A stretch of DNA of 64,000 nucleotides from Candidatus Gastranaerophilales bacterium (GTDB taxonomy: Bacteria; Cyanobacteriota; Vampirovibrionia; Gastranaerophilales; Gastranaerophilaceae). The position numbers and the translations under genes were made by a program. The DNA lies in the NCBI GenBank assembly GCA_944324305.1, contig CALUVV010000001.1, positions 62,001 through 126,000 on the forward strand. The letters are read 5' to 3'. Shown here piece by piece: positions 55,461 through 64,000 of this stretch. The number at the start of each line of letters is the position of its first letter. The first letter of the stretch is position 1. A model generated the notes under the pieces. The model worked only from the letters and a program-made list of their open reading frames with translations. It ran no database searches and was not told where the DNA came from.

Positions 55461-56375
55461 ATGAAAAAAAATACGCCTGTCAAAATGAAAACTGTCGTCA
55501 AATCTTCTAACCCCGCCAAAAATGAAATTTTAGACGGCTCAAATGACAGTATTCTTTCAAATTACATCAGAGAAATATCAGATTACCGCTCACTTACGCC
55601 GGTCGAAGAAAAAGAACTGGCTAAAAAAGCTAAAAACGGAGACAGCGAAGCCAGAAAAAAACTTATTAAAGCAAATTTAAAACTCGTTGTTACAATCGCA
55701 AAAAAAGCAATTCATATGTCAAATCTCCCTATGATTGATTTAATTCAGGAAGGTAATTTAGGCCTTATGGTTGCTGCCGAAAAATTTAACTATAAATTAG
55801 GTTATAAATTTGCTACTTATGCAAGCTGGTGGATTAAACAATCAATGTTTAAGGCTATATCCGAACAATCCCATTGTATGAAGATTCCCGTATATATTCA
55901 GGAAACTTTATCAAGATTTTCTAAAATTAAACGGGAGATGGAACGCGAAAACAATTGTCAGGTTAAAAATGAAGATGTTGCAAAAAGAATGAATATTTCA
56001 GCAGATAAAATTGATTCATTTTTAACAGCATATTCAAAAACAATATCTATAGAAAGCGGTATGGAAAATTCAGAAGGTAAAGATATCAATATTGCGGACA
56101 TAATAGAAGACAAAAAAGCTTCCGCAACAGAAGATGTTGAATTTGAAAATCTGAAAACAGATATTTTAAATGTAATTTCAACATTAAAAGAACGTGAACA
56201 AAATGTGGTAAAACTCAGATACGGACTTGAAGACAGCACCAAATTAACTCTTGAAGAAATCGGAAATATTTACGGCGTGACTAAAGAATGTATCCGCCAA
56301 ACAGAATTGAGAGCTTTAAAGAAGATGAGATTCTCCGTGTTGGGTCAAGAAGTTCTTGCAGCTTACATTGACTAA
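55461..56375 (+). CDS. Sigma-70 family factor, RpoD-like group 2
   Basis: A 304-residue sigma factor. Region 1.2: SILSNYIREISDYRSLTPVEE. Region 2: MIDLIQEGNLGLMVAAEKF and KFATYASWWIKQSMFKAI, including the core-binding and -10-binding parts. Region 3: ETLSRFSKI. Region 4: LKEREQNVVKLRYGL and TLEEIGNIYGVTKECIRQTE. It lacks the long N-terminal part of the primary factor and so is probably a group 2 factor. Ends in a terminator shared with the converging prepilin. Confidence 0.9.
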   Translation: MKKNTPVKMKTVVKSSNPAKNEILDGSNDSILSNYIREISDYRSLTPVEEKELAKKAKNGDSEARKKLIKANLKLVVTIAKKAIHMSNLPMIDLIQEGNLGLMVAAEKFNYKLGYKFATYASWWIKQSMFKAISEQSHCMKIPVYIQETLSRFSKIKREMERENNCQVKNEDVAKRMNISADKIDSFLTAYSKTISIESGMENSEGKDINIADIIEDKKASATEDVEFENLKTDILNVISTLKEREQNVVKLRYGLEDSTKLTLEEIGNIYGVTKECIRQTELRALKKMRFSVLGQEVLAAYID

Positions 56376-56420
56376 GAAGGTAATAATCTATATTGTGTTT
56401 ATTTATTAAAAGATTTTTTT

Positions 56421-56454
56421 AAACGGTCATTGAAAATATAGTCAATGACCGTTT
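56421..56454. terminator. Bidirectional terminator
   Basis: AAACGGTCATTGA and TCAATGACCGTTT, a perfect 13-base stem followed by TTATT, between the sigma gene and the prepilin at 56458. Confidence 0.88.
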
Positions 56455-56457
56455 TTA

Positions 56458-57209
56458 TTAGTAATTCATTTCCCAATTATCATTAATCAGTTTGCCAATA
56501 CAATCATCTCCATTATTCAATTTTACACAAGTCTCGGAATATCTGCTTTCTCTGATTTCTTTAGGTCCGGCCCCGGAACCGCCATCACATGATGCACTGT
56601 TTACTCTGCATTCAGGAGTAACCTTATAAACATCTATAGAGCCGTCATTATAATAACGCATAGAAAACATATCACGACCGCCGATATTGGGCCCCTTTTG
56701 TCCGTTTATATCAACATATAAGGCACCTGAAAGCTGTTCTTCATTTTCTTCACTGATAAATCCAAGGCAGACAGAAGCTCCGCTTGCTATTGCATAACAG
56801 CTTGAATAAGGATTTCTTGTACCATTTGTTAATGCTCCACGTTTAGAACCATCCATTGATGAATAATCATCCGCGAAACAAGGTTCAAATTTATCCTCGC
56901 AATCCTGAATTACTTTAAAGTGCTTTTTCATAAAATTAACGACTGCTTCATCTGACGTTAAGCCTGCTTCTTTTAAGTTCAAAGCATTTTTATCAGTAAT
57001 TTCCTGAAGAAATGCCTGCTGCATTTCGTTATAAACTTTATGTAATTGTGTTACATAAGTTTTACGCTGATGATTTTGCATCAAAGCAGGCACAGTCATT
57101 GCAGATACTACACCGATAATCCCTAAAGTTACAAGTACTTCTGCCAGTGTAAATGCAGGTTTTGGAGCTGCTAAACTGCCCCCCCCCCGACATAACTAAA
57201 TTTTTTCAT
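56458..57209 (-). CDS. Prepilin-like protein, frame-interrupted by G10 tract
   Basis: ATG 57209, AAAGGAG upstream; leader MKKFSYV. At ten G it ends in TAG after two codons; at eleven it reads GGGGSLAAPKPAFTLAEV into VLVTLGIIGVVSAMTVPALM. The exported part has INGQKGPNIGGRDMF and ends CIGKLINDNWEMNY, a near relative of the gene at 52215. The leader is of the KPAFTLAE type shared with the divergent prepilin at 27547, so leader and body have different nearest relatives, a sign of recombination. Confidence 0.85.
57179..57188 (+). repeat. C10 tract (G10 in sense), prepilin leader, out of frame
   Basis: Ten C between G bases. Sense GTC GGG GGG GGG GCA GTT TAG. Eleven or eight would be in frame. 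Confidence 0.95.
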
Positions 57210-57314
57210 AATCGCTCCTTTCTTTTTTATTATTTTAACATTATTTTTAAAGAGTTTCAATATAATCATATAAAAAGATGTATACTTTCTTACAAAAATC
57301 ATTATTATTATAGT

Positions 57315-57845
57315 ATGAGAAAATTTTTTATAATTTTATTTATAATTTTTATTGCAAGTAATAATGCAGTGTTTTCGGAAGGCGATTTATGGGATAACTT
57401 CGGCGACACAAATGTATACGGGCAGAAACCTGTAAGTGATAAAGAATTTGAACAGGCTTTGGAAAGTAAAAAAGGAAAGAAAAAACGTGATAAAAATATC
57501 CCAAAAGGCGAAAGTTTTTCACAAAGCAACGAAACCGAACAAATAAGCAATACCTCAAAAGAATTACCTGTACTTTTAATACCGTTAAATTTAAAAGTAA
57601 ATAATACCTCTGTTCCAGTCGGTCATTATCAGGTTGAAGGCGTTAAAGAAAACGGCCAAACTTTTTTAAAACTTTACCAGGCACATGATGTCATTGCTAA
57701 AATACCTGCAGCCGAAACTAATGATGATTTTAATGAACCGACAATTAATTTTGTAAAACTTCTCCCGCACGGTCAAAACCATGTCCAAATTATTTACGGC
57801 GGAATTGACTTTAACGCATACTCCATAATTGACATTGACGGCTGA
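57315..57845 (+). CDS. Exported protein of unknown function
   Basis: A 176-residue protein with a clear signal peptide (MRKFFIILFIIFIASNNAVF). After it come a charged low-complexity region (KKGKKKRDKN) and a compact C-terminal domain (LPVLLIPLNLKVNNTSVPVG, then YQAHDVIAKIP). ATG 57315 is chosen because it gives the signal peptide; an upstream frame reaches into the prepilin region and is not credible. No SD is visible. It lies 39 bases before deoB. No family recognised. Confidence 0.7.
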   Translation: MRKFFIILFIIFIASNNAVFSEGDLWDNFGDTNVYGQKPVSDKEFEQALESKKGKKKRDKNIPKGESFSQSNETEQISNTSKELPVLLIPLNLKVNNTSVPVGHYQVEGVKENGQTFLKLYQAHDVIAKIPAAETNDDFNEPTINFVKLLPHGQNHVQIIYGGIDFNAYSIIDIDG

Positions 57846-57884
57846 AATTGTTAAAATAAAAGGCATAAAAGGGGTAAATATATT

Positions 57885-59060
57885 ATGAAAAGAGCAATAA
57901 TAATGGTGATTGATTCAATGGGAACAGGTGCAATGCCCGACTGCAGAGAATTTAACGATACACCAGAATGTAATACACTGAAAAATGTCTGCGAATTTAA
58001 TAACGGATTAAATGTTCCGAATATGGAAAAAATGGGGCTTGGAAATATTCAGGATTATAAAGGGATAAAAAAAGTTGAAAACCCGACAGCCCAATACGGT
58101 ACAATGGAAGAAAAATCCAAAGGGAAAGATACTACAACAGGTCATTGGGAAATGGCAGGACTTGTATCTTCAAAACCGTTTGCAACATTTCCCGAAGGAT
58201 TTCCTGACGAATTAATTGAAAAATTCATAAAAGAAACAAATTGCGGCGGAATACTTGCCAACAAACCGGCAAGCGGAACTGCCGTTATTGCAGAACTTAA
58301 TGAAGAACATCATAAAACAAAATTTCCTATTGTCTATACAAGTGCAGACAGTGTTTTTCAAATTGCCGTTGATACGGATTTAATACCGCTTGAAACACTG
58401 TACAAATGGTGCGAAACAGCCAGAAGAATACTTGATGAAGATGATTGGAATGTGTCTCGTGTAATTGCAAGACCGTATAAAATTATTGACGGGAAGCCGG
58501 CCAGAATATCAAAAGACAGAAGAGATTATTCAATGGTTCCGTCACATACTGTTTTAAATGATATCAAAGATGCAGGTGCAAAAGTTATCGGTATAGGAAA
58601 AATTGAAGATATTTTTTCAAAATCCGGTATAACCCATGCAATCCATACAGGTTCTAATAAAGAAGGATTAGAATTAACTTTACGGGCTGTAAAAAATGAA
58701 CTTGATTTAGACAAAATTGCATACAAAGATATTAATATAACAAATAATGCAGAATTAATTTTTACGAACCTTGTTGACACTGATATGCTCTACGGACACA
58801 GAAATGATGCCGCAGGATACGGAAAAGCAATTGAAGAAATTGATACATATGTCGATGACATAATTAACAATATGGCAGATGACGACTTGCTAATTATTAC
58901 GGCTGACCACGGATGCGATCCCACGGTTGAAGGAACTGACCATACAAGAGAATATGTGCCGATACTTGTGTTCAATAAGAAACAAAAAGGCGGCAATCTC
59001 GGTTTAATTAAAGGTTTTGACTTTATCGCCGACACTGTCAAGAATTGGTTAAAAATCTAA
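57885..59060 (+). CDS. deoB: Phosphopentomutase
   Basis: A 391-residue alkaline-phosphatase-superfamily enzyme that interconverts ribose/deoxyribose 1- and 5-phosphate in nucleoside salvage. MVIDSMGTGAMPDC at the N-terminus has the metal-binding Asp; KGKDTTTGHWEMAG carries the phosphorylated Thr; ITADHGCDPTVEGTDHTREYVP has the remaining metal ligands. RBS AAAAGGGG. Fits with the nucleoside transporter at 3456. Confidence 0.95.
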   Translation: MKRAIIMVIDSMGTGAMPDCREFNDTPECNTLKNVCEFNNGLNVPNMEKMGLGNIQDYKGIKKVENPTAQYGTMEEKSKGKDTTTGHWEMAGLVSSKPFATFPEGFPDELIEKFIKETNCGGILANKPASGTAVIAELNEEHHKTKFPIVYTSADSVFQIAVDTDLIPLETLYKWCETARRILDEDDWNVSRVIARPYKIIDGKPARISKDRRDYSMVPSHTVLNDIKDAGAKVIGIGKIEDIFSKSGITHAIHTGSNKEGLELTLRAVKNELDLDKIAYKDINITNNAELIFTNLVDTDMLYGHRNDAAGYGKAIEEIDTYVDDIINNMADDDLLIITADHGCDPTVEGTDHTREYVPILVFNKKQKGGNLGLIKGFDFIADTVKNWLKI

Positions 59061-59146
59061 AAAGCAGAATTGAATTTTAAAATTTTTATATTATAATTAA
59101 TTTGTGAAGCAATTCACAATGTATAAAATATAAGGAGAAAGTAGAA

Positions 59147-59323
59147 ATGACAGTAAAAGTAAACGATTCTTGTATCGGATGCGGCGCTTGCGAATCAATT
59201 TGCGACGCTGTATTTTCAGTAGACGGTATTGCTCAAGTTGATGAATCAGCTGTAGCAGATAATATGGATTGCGTTAAAGAAGCAGCAGATGCTTGCCCTG
59301 TATCAGCAATCGAAGTTGAATAG
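59147..59323 (+). CDS. 4Fe-4S ferredoxin
   Basis: A 58-residue ferredoxin. CIGCGACESIC near residue 9 supplies three cluster Cys and the single CP motif ACPVSAIE near the end supplies the fourth, so there is one 4Fe-4S cluster. A CVKEAADAC segment precedes it. RBS AAGGAG seven or so bases before ATG 59147. Ends in a strong terminator. Electron carrier; partners unknown. Confidence 0.92.
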   Translation: MTVKVNDSCIGCGACESICDAVFSVDGIAQVDESAVADNMDCVKEAADACPVSAIEVE

Positions 59324-59343
59324 TTAATATTAAACTTAAACAT

Positions 59344-59373
59344 AAAAAGCCCGGTTTTAAAACCGGGCTTTTT
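59344..59373. terminator. Bidirectional terminator
   Basis: A perfect 30-base palindrome built on GCCCGGTTTT/AAAACCGGGC with A5 before and T5 or more after, between ferredoxin and the gene at 59374. Confidence 0.9.
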
Positions 59374-59844
59374 TTATTCTCTGTATTCGCAAACAAAAAC
59401 AAATTTCTGAGTTTTAATATCCGAAGAACTTTGCGCATCAAGAGGTACTACATTATTATTTGCATCCAAACTTCCCTCAATTGTACAAACATACTTATCA
59501 GAAACAGTATTGCTGCCGCTATTTTGCAAATCTCTTAATTTATTATCTATATTATCAATTCTTACACTCATTCTTCTTTCTATATTTCTGACTTCTTCAT
59601 ACAGGTAATCAGACTCGTTCCCGCCGCTGCTTTTAACAGGTCTGGAAGAAGAATTATTATAATATTCTTGAGGTTCTGAACGATTTTCCCTGTAATCATC
59701 CGAAACATTTTCTTCACGGTCATTCGGACTTTTGTCCTTTAACTTATCTGCCATCATAGGTGCGCTAATAATCATTACAACACCGAGAATTATTACAAGA
59801 ACAATGGCATAACCGAGTGCAGACATTGCAAATTTTTTACGCAT
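59374..59844 (-). CDS. Single-span membrane protein with coiled coil
   Basis: A 156-residue protein. N-terminal anchor (ALGYAIVLVIILGVVMIISA, residues 9-28), then an acidic, Ser/Asn-rich stretch, a predicted coiled coil (LYEEVRNIERRMSVRIDNID near residue 80), and a C-terminal part ending KFVFVCEYRE with two Cys. It is not a prepilin: the FTLAE-type motif is absent. No family recognised. Confidence 0.65.
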   Translation of the reverse strand: MRKKFAMSALGYAIVLVIILGVVMIISAPMMADKLKDKSPNDREENVSDDYRENRSEPQEYYNNSSSRPVKSSGGNESDYLYEEVRNIERRMSVRIDNIDNKLRDLQNSGSNTVSDKYVCTIEGSLDANNNVVPLDAQSSSDIKTQKFVFVCEYRE

Positions 59845-59933
59845 TTAAACATTCCTTTGTTTTTTTATATTATATCATGTAAAAAGGACAGGTTCAATAG
59901 AGAACCCGTCCTTTTATTAAAAAGATACATCTT

Positions 59934-61592
59934 TTATGCTTTAATCAAAGAAGCTTCTTTAACAACCGCTTCAAGAGCTTCAAGCGCATCAGCGGGAAGT
60001 TTATCAAGACCTGCTTTTTCTGTTTCTCTTGATTTTACGAATGAAATTCTGTCATTCATACGGGCAATAAACTGTTCTGCATATTCTTTATTAGAGAATG
60101 AAGCATCAAATCCTTCAACATCCATAATTTCAATATCAGAGAAGTTTTCCCATTTATGGAAGTTTGCGCTGCCTTCAACTATAGCTTCAATAATACCTAA
60201 AGTATGAGCAGGTTTAACTTTTGTACCCATAAATTCACCTGTGTTTAAGATATAGCAGTCAACGCCGTCTTCAATTAATTGTTTAAATCTTGTGTAATCC
60301 ATAGCAAGAGGATAAACTCTGAACGGATTAGCATAAGGTTCAACAACTAACGCGTTAGGATCAACACCTGCTGCAAGTCTTTCAGCAGAAGAACGTTTTG
60401 TCGCAAGAGTTGCTCCCATAGCAGAACCTAATGAAGCACCTGACAATTTCAAAACAGGAGGAATTGTAGGATCTTTCATTAACCAGAAAATTGCATTAAT
60501 AGGTTCGTTAATTCTGTCAACTCTGTTAGGCGACCACAATTTGGATTTTACGGCACGTCCGTTACCGTTTCTGATATCTTCGGTAACAGAAACAACTTTT
60601 CCGTCAGCAAGAGCGATAGCCCCAGCATTTTGCTGTGTTAAGATATACTTGTTGTCATCGCATCCAATCGGATAGTCTGCTGTTTTATCAAAATATGCAG
60701 GTTCCAGAGCAATTGAATATTTATCATGTACATTAATAATGAACGCATCGTCATGCAGAACTGTAATATTATATTTATTATTGTGTTTTGCGTGAGTAAT
60801 TGTTGATTTACCTGAGCCCGAAAGACCAAACACCGCAACCTGGAATGAGTTACCGTTATCAAGATTATAACGTTTCATACCGCCGTGGCATGATGCATAG
60901 CCGTTACGTGCTGCACAGCCCCATGCAAGAGTTAAAGTACCTTTTTTATGTTCTCCGAAGTATCTCATACCCAAAATAGCCGCACAGTTATGTTCCGGAT
61001 CAAAGAAGGTTAAGCCGTACGGGAAGTCAGGGTGTGACCAGTCAGGATCAGAGAATACATAAATATCCCCTTCCGGAAGTTCTCTTGATTCAGCGTACAT
61101 GTTTGCATAAGCTTCATTAATATACTGGAAGTTCAGCATCCAACTGTACATAATATTTTCGAAACCTTCAGGAATCATTAAATGAGCTTTAATCATAAAG
61201 TCTTCATCAAGACCTACAACAGCTTCGGTTTTATACATCAATTTGTCACGTGTACCATAAATTGCTTCACGAATAATAGGTAATAAATATTTCAAATCAC
61301 AATTAGGTTCACCGACAATTTTTCTTGCTGCAGCACAGCGTCCTACAACAGTACCGTCATTAAACAATAATTGATTTGCACCTTGAGGCAGACCTATTTT
61401 TTCCGGTTTGTAAACGGGCATACCCGTCAATTCAATAGTTCCCGGGCTGTTTTTAGCTAATTTGTATGCTTCGGATACAGATTTAACTTCCTCAACGTTG
61501 TTGCCGAAAAACGGTGTAGTAATAGTTGCACGTGCGGCAGACATTAACTTCTTTAATTCTTCCGAATTAGTAAAGAATTCTTTTGTAGCCAT
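59934..61592 (-). CDS. pckA: Phosphoenolpyruvate carboxykinase (ATP)
   Basis: A 552-residue enzyme that makes PEP from oxaloacetate and ATP. Kinase-1a motif FGLSGSGKST near residue 270, followed by LHDDAFIINV, the metal-binding kinase-2 region, and RNGNGRAVKSKLWSPNRVDR near residue 345. It is more divergent than E. coli Pck. ATG 61592 is chosen because AAGGAG lies just before; an upstream codon gives eight extra residues. Confidence 0.87.
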   Translation of the reverse strand: MATKEFFTNSEELKKLMSAARATITTPFFGNNVEEVKSVSEAYKLAKNSPGTIELTGMPVYKPEKIGLPQGANQLLFNDGTVVGRCAAARKIVGEPNCDLKYLLPIIREAIYGTRDKLMYKTEAVVGLDEDFMIKAHLMIPEGFENIMYSWMLNFQYINEAYANMYAESRELPEGDIYVFSDPDWSHPDFPYGLTFFDPEHNCAAILGMRYFGEHKKGTLTLAWGCAARNGYASCHGGMKRYNLDNGNSFQVAVFGLSGSGKSTITHAKHNNKYNITVLHDDAFIINVHDKYSIALEPAYFDKTADYPIGCDDNKYILTQQNAGAIALADGKVVSVTEDIRNGNGRAVKSKLWSPNRVDRINEPINAIFWLMKDPTIPPVLKLSGASLGSAMGATLATKRSSAERLAAGVDPNALVVEPYANPFRVYPLAMDYTRFKQLIEDGVDCYILNTGEFMGTKVKPAHTLGIIEAIVEGSANFHKWENFSDIEIMDVEGFDASFSNKEYAEQFIARMNDRISFVKSRETEKAGLDKLPADALEALEAVVKEASLIKA

Positions 61593-61697
61593 ATTTCTCT
61601 CCTTTTCCTTGAGCACTTATTAATAAGTGTTCAAAATACATTAACCACTGATTGAATATTATCACAAAATAATAAAATAAACAATAAAAAAGGAAAA

Positions 61698-61722
61698 AGG
61701 TATCGAAAATACATCGACACCT
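61698..61722 (-). terminator. Terminator of the large prepilin gene
   Basis: AGGTATCGA/TCGACACCT with one mismatch, followed on the minus strand by TTTTTCC and TTTTTT. Same layout as 17331-17356 after the paralogue. Confidence 0.7.
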
Positions 61723-61765
61723 CAATCTAACTCATTGATTTTTTGATACTATAGAGCAATTTGAG

Positions 61766-63438
61766 TTAGAAGAAAAATTTAACGGGCTGTATCTGATTGA
61801 CACGGCACAATGAATTGTAATTTGTCGTACATTCACTTGCCTTTGTAAAGGATGTCCCGTTTTTGCAATAAGGAGTTGCATCGCCTACGTAACCTGCAAT
61901 ACAAGCACCTTCCTTAAATGGAACACTCTTAGCAAGCCACTTGGTACTACGTTTACCGCTGTTGTAATTCTCATTCTCTACACTTACCTGCAAATGACGA
62001 ACGCTATCGCCACCGCTTGAATTGGCATTAGATGTATCGTAGGCAGGTATGATTTTACCCGATAAAGTTATGTAGAAGGGATAAACATCACTCCACAATT
62101 GAGAATCGCCTTTGGAGCCGTCGATATCTACATAGACTGTGTAGCCGTAGGAATTAGTATTAGGTACACCGTCATATACTCCGCCCTGAGTATTATTAGA
62201 TAACATAGAGATGGCACCTGCGTCGTTATGCATATTATAAATTCGCAAACCGTTACGAAGAGTAATATCAGGTGTTTTGCCGGAAAAGTCAGTTGTACCA
62301 TCAGATATGACACTGCCGTTACATACATCACTGCCGCTCATGATATTCGCATAACGTTCAAACAATTTGCAGAAATTTTTACCCTTACGGGGTAAAGTAC
62401 GGGGAGAAGGAATACATTTACATTGTTCCTCGCTCCATTCATAGGTATCATCACTGCAAGTGCGGTTTATTGCCGGATTTTGTGAAACAATGCCCGTTTC
62501 ATCACTACATATATTGCAAGGGGATAAATCCGCTGGACAGTCGGTGACACAATTGCAAGAACTGTTTAAATGCTGCCCCGAAGGACAGGTTTTAGCCGTG
62601 CCTGTTAACTTACATGTATGTTCGTCCCATACCTGACCGCAAGGTATTGTACTTGGTTTATTTGTACAGGCGGGACATTCCGACCAGCTATGAGCTTTAT
62701 TACCATTCCAACAAGTTACATAACCTGGACAATTTGATTGGCTGACAGCAAAACTGCCATCCCAACAGGTGATTTTGGGCGGGCACGAACTAGGATTGGC
62801 TGCTTGAGAACCGTCCCAACAGTCAGCCTTGGGACAAGACGAGGCATTACTTGCTACACTGCCGTCCCAGCAAGTTATTCCTACTTGTTTGCAAGTACAG
62901 CTGTCATAATCCAGCCTGTATCCTGAAGAACAAGTCTTAGAGCATTTCAAAGTACAACAAGCAAAACAGCCGCTTCCTTCTTCATGACGATTTGCATCAC
63001 AAAGTCTCCCTCCTGATTCGTTACAAGTAGAACCTACAAGAGAGTGCCAAGGACTGCATCTTGCATAAGCAGGCTGCGACCACATATCTCTATAGAAACC
63101 AAGAATATTATCCTTTAAATTTTGGGCGGTAACAGGCTTTTTTATTCCCGCAATAACATCGTTAGAATTTAAAGCCTGCTTATATTCAGGGTCTTTAGGA
63201 TCCCAGTCTGCAAGCATCTCTGTAGAAATAGAACGTAATGTTGAATAAGCGTTGTAATAAGTGTATGATACTATATTGTCCAGCTTAGCTTTGGTTATAC
63301 CGATTGTTACAGCAACAATAACTGCAATAATTAACATTACTACAATTACTTCCGCTAAAGTATAGCCCGAAAGTCTTGATTTAAGGGCTTTTAGGCTGCC
63401 CCCCCCCCGACAGTATTAAATAAATTACTCTTCTTCAT
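61766..63438 (-). CDS. Large cysteine-rich prepilin-like protein, frame-interrupted by G10 tract
   Basis: Paralogue of the gene at 17400, with body about 525 residues from the prepilin motif. ATG 63438 leads to MKKSNLFNTV, then the G10 tract; zero frame ends in TAA. At eleven G it reads GGGGSLKALKSRLSGYTLAE and on into VIVVMLIIAVIVAVTIG, the prepilin motif with Glu +5. Four CWDGS-type repeats lie at 62672-62872, and the C-terminal third (PFYITLSGKIIPAYD, ending CRVNQIQPVKFFF) is highly similar to the paralogue. Probable large minor pilin or adhesin; inferred. Confidence 0.8.
62672..62872 (-). repeat. Four CWDGS...CP protein repeats
   Basis: CWDGSVASNASSCP, CWDGSQAANPSSCP, CWDGSFAVSQSNCP and CWNGNKAHSWSECP. 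The same number and order as in the paralogue, with the middles changed and the frame of Cys, Trp-Asp-Gly and Cys-Pro kept. Confidence 0.85.
63399..63408 (+). repeat. C10 tract (G10 in sense), prepilin leader, out of frame
   Basis: Ten C between G bases. Sense GTC GGG GGG GGG GCA GCC TAA. Eleven or eight would be in frame. Confidence 0.95.
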
Positions 63439-63588
63439 ATTTTTAGCTCCTTAATTGTATCACATCTTTTATTATAAATTATTTTTTTTATTTTTCAAGT
63501 GTATTATTTATTCGGGTAGTTACAAAAAATAAATATTGTGATAGAATATTATTGTAAATAAATTTAAAATAAGAAGGGGATTTTTTTG

Positions 63589-64000
63589 ATGAATAAAATC
63601 AAAGGTTTAATATTAATCTTAACATTAGTTTTAGGTATAAATGTATATGCAGCGGCTCCGGAAACTTTCACAATTGCAAATGCAGCAGCCGTTCAATCAC
63701 CTGCCGCAAAAGCTTATATTACTGTTAACCCTTTAGACGTTGTGGCAAGACCTAATTTTTATCTGAACAAAAACATTAAAATAAAAGCTAAATTTGATAA
63801 ATTTTCAACTTTAGGACTTGATTACAAACCTGCTATGAAAAGTTCGGAAAAATACATTTCCTTTTTAATCCAAAGACCTGACGTTACAGACCATAATATT
63901 CCGCTTTCCGAATTAAAAATCTTTCTTGACAGAACGGAAGCCGAAAAACATATAGATTTAAATTCAGGAGATATTGTTGAATTTACCGGAAAAGTATTTT
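63589..64000 (+). CDS. Exported protein, 5' part only
   Basis: Signal peptide MNKIKGLILILTLVLGINVY with a likely cut after AYA-type residues (VYAAA), then about 110 residues of a soluble domain (YITVNPLDVVARPNFYLNKN, then IKAKFDKFSTLGLDYKP) that runs off the window end. The mature part looks beta-rich, possibly OB-fold-like (DIVEFTGKVF). GAAGGGG precedes ATG 63589 at about nine bases. No family recognised; function not known. Confidence 0.75.
   Translation, partial: MNKIKGLILILTLVLGINVYAAAPETFTIANAAAVQSPAAKAYITVNPLDVVARPNFYLNKNIKIKAKFDKFSTLGLDYKPAMKSSEKYISFLIQRPDVTDHNIPLSELKIFLDRTEAEKHIDLNSGDIVEFTGKVF

Noticed and set aside
57153-57314. Upstream extension of the exported protein at 57315
   Set aside because: It would run through the converging prepilin leader and G10 tract, and it buries the signal peptide that starts at 57315.

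Overview
The window is one continuous, AT-rich, gene-dense bacterial segment. It has no rRNA, CRISPR array, transposase or reverse transcriptase; one tRNA-Gly(TCC) is present. PilD, many prepilins, a beta-barrel-like protein, a nucleotide-sugar/GT-C cluster and a SigF-like sigma factor fit a didermic bacterium. The low GC and the prepilins ending in NDNWEM(T/N)Y remind me of gut Vampirovibrionia (Gastranaerophilales/Melainabacteria). That placement is from memory and is moderately confident only.

Layout. 1-1835: end of bioD and bioA. 2186-4736: zinc ribbon protein, a tract-free prepilin divergent from an XRE regulator, and a nucleoside transporter. 4951-8034: glycogen/starch synthase-like GT5 protein. 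8031-17272: eight-gene minus-strand operon for surface sugar or glycan work (nucleotide-sugar dehydrogenase, epimerase, methyltransferase, GT2, three GT-C-like membrane proteins, DUF3137). 17400-28370: prepilins, prfB with its programmed frameshift, three membrane paralogues and two zinc dehydrogenases. 28476-32572: ilvC, yhaM-like gene, tandem thymidylate-kinase-like genes. 32641-38073: prepilins, a small HTH gene, radical SAM protein and MFS transporter. 38107-46993: pyrG/gatC, SigF-like sigma plus prepilin peptidase, and an operon containing dnaA and ruvA. 47000-64000: a possible ncRNA, tRNA-Gly, mscS, rlmH, more prepilins, M49-like peptidase, folE2, thioredoxin-like protein, a second sigma factor, deoB, ferredoxin, pckA and an exported protein cut by the window end.

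The standout feature is a family of 14 identical homopolymer tracts. Each is exactly ten C on the + strand and is flanked by G on both sides. Eleven lie in the leader-peptide region of eleven of the thirteen prepilin genes, between a good RBS/ATG and the FTLAE or YTLAE prepilin motif. In all eleven the ATG is out of frame with the pilin body at ten bases, a stop follows within two to five codons, and one extra base (or two fewer) would restore the frame. The other three tracts lie in a GT5, a GT2 and a GT-C-like gene and are in frame at ten. The two tract-free prepilins are instead each divergent from a small HTH gene with a perfect inverted repeat in the shared promoter region. I read this as two-mode control of a pilin repertoire: a homopolymer frame switch (or programmed slippage) in most, and an HTH repressor in two. 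A systematic homopolymer undercall must be excluded first, because all eleven tracts have the same length.

The proposed logic is that PilD (40952-41947), co-transcribed with the SigF-like sigma factor, would process these prepilins. Because the tract is in the part PilD removes, length changes would switch expression without changing the mature pilin.
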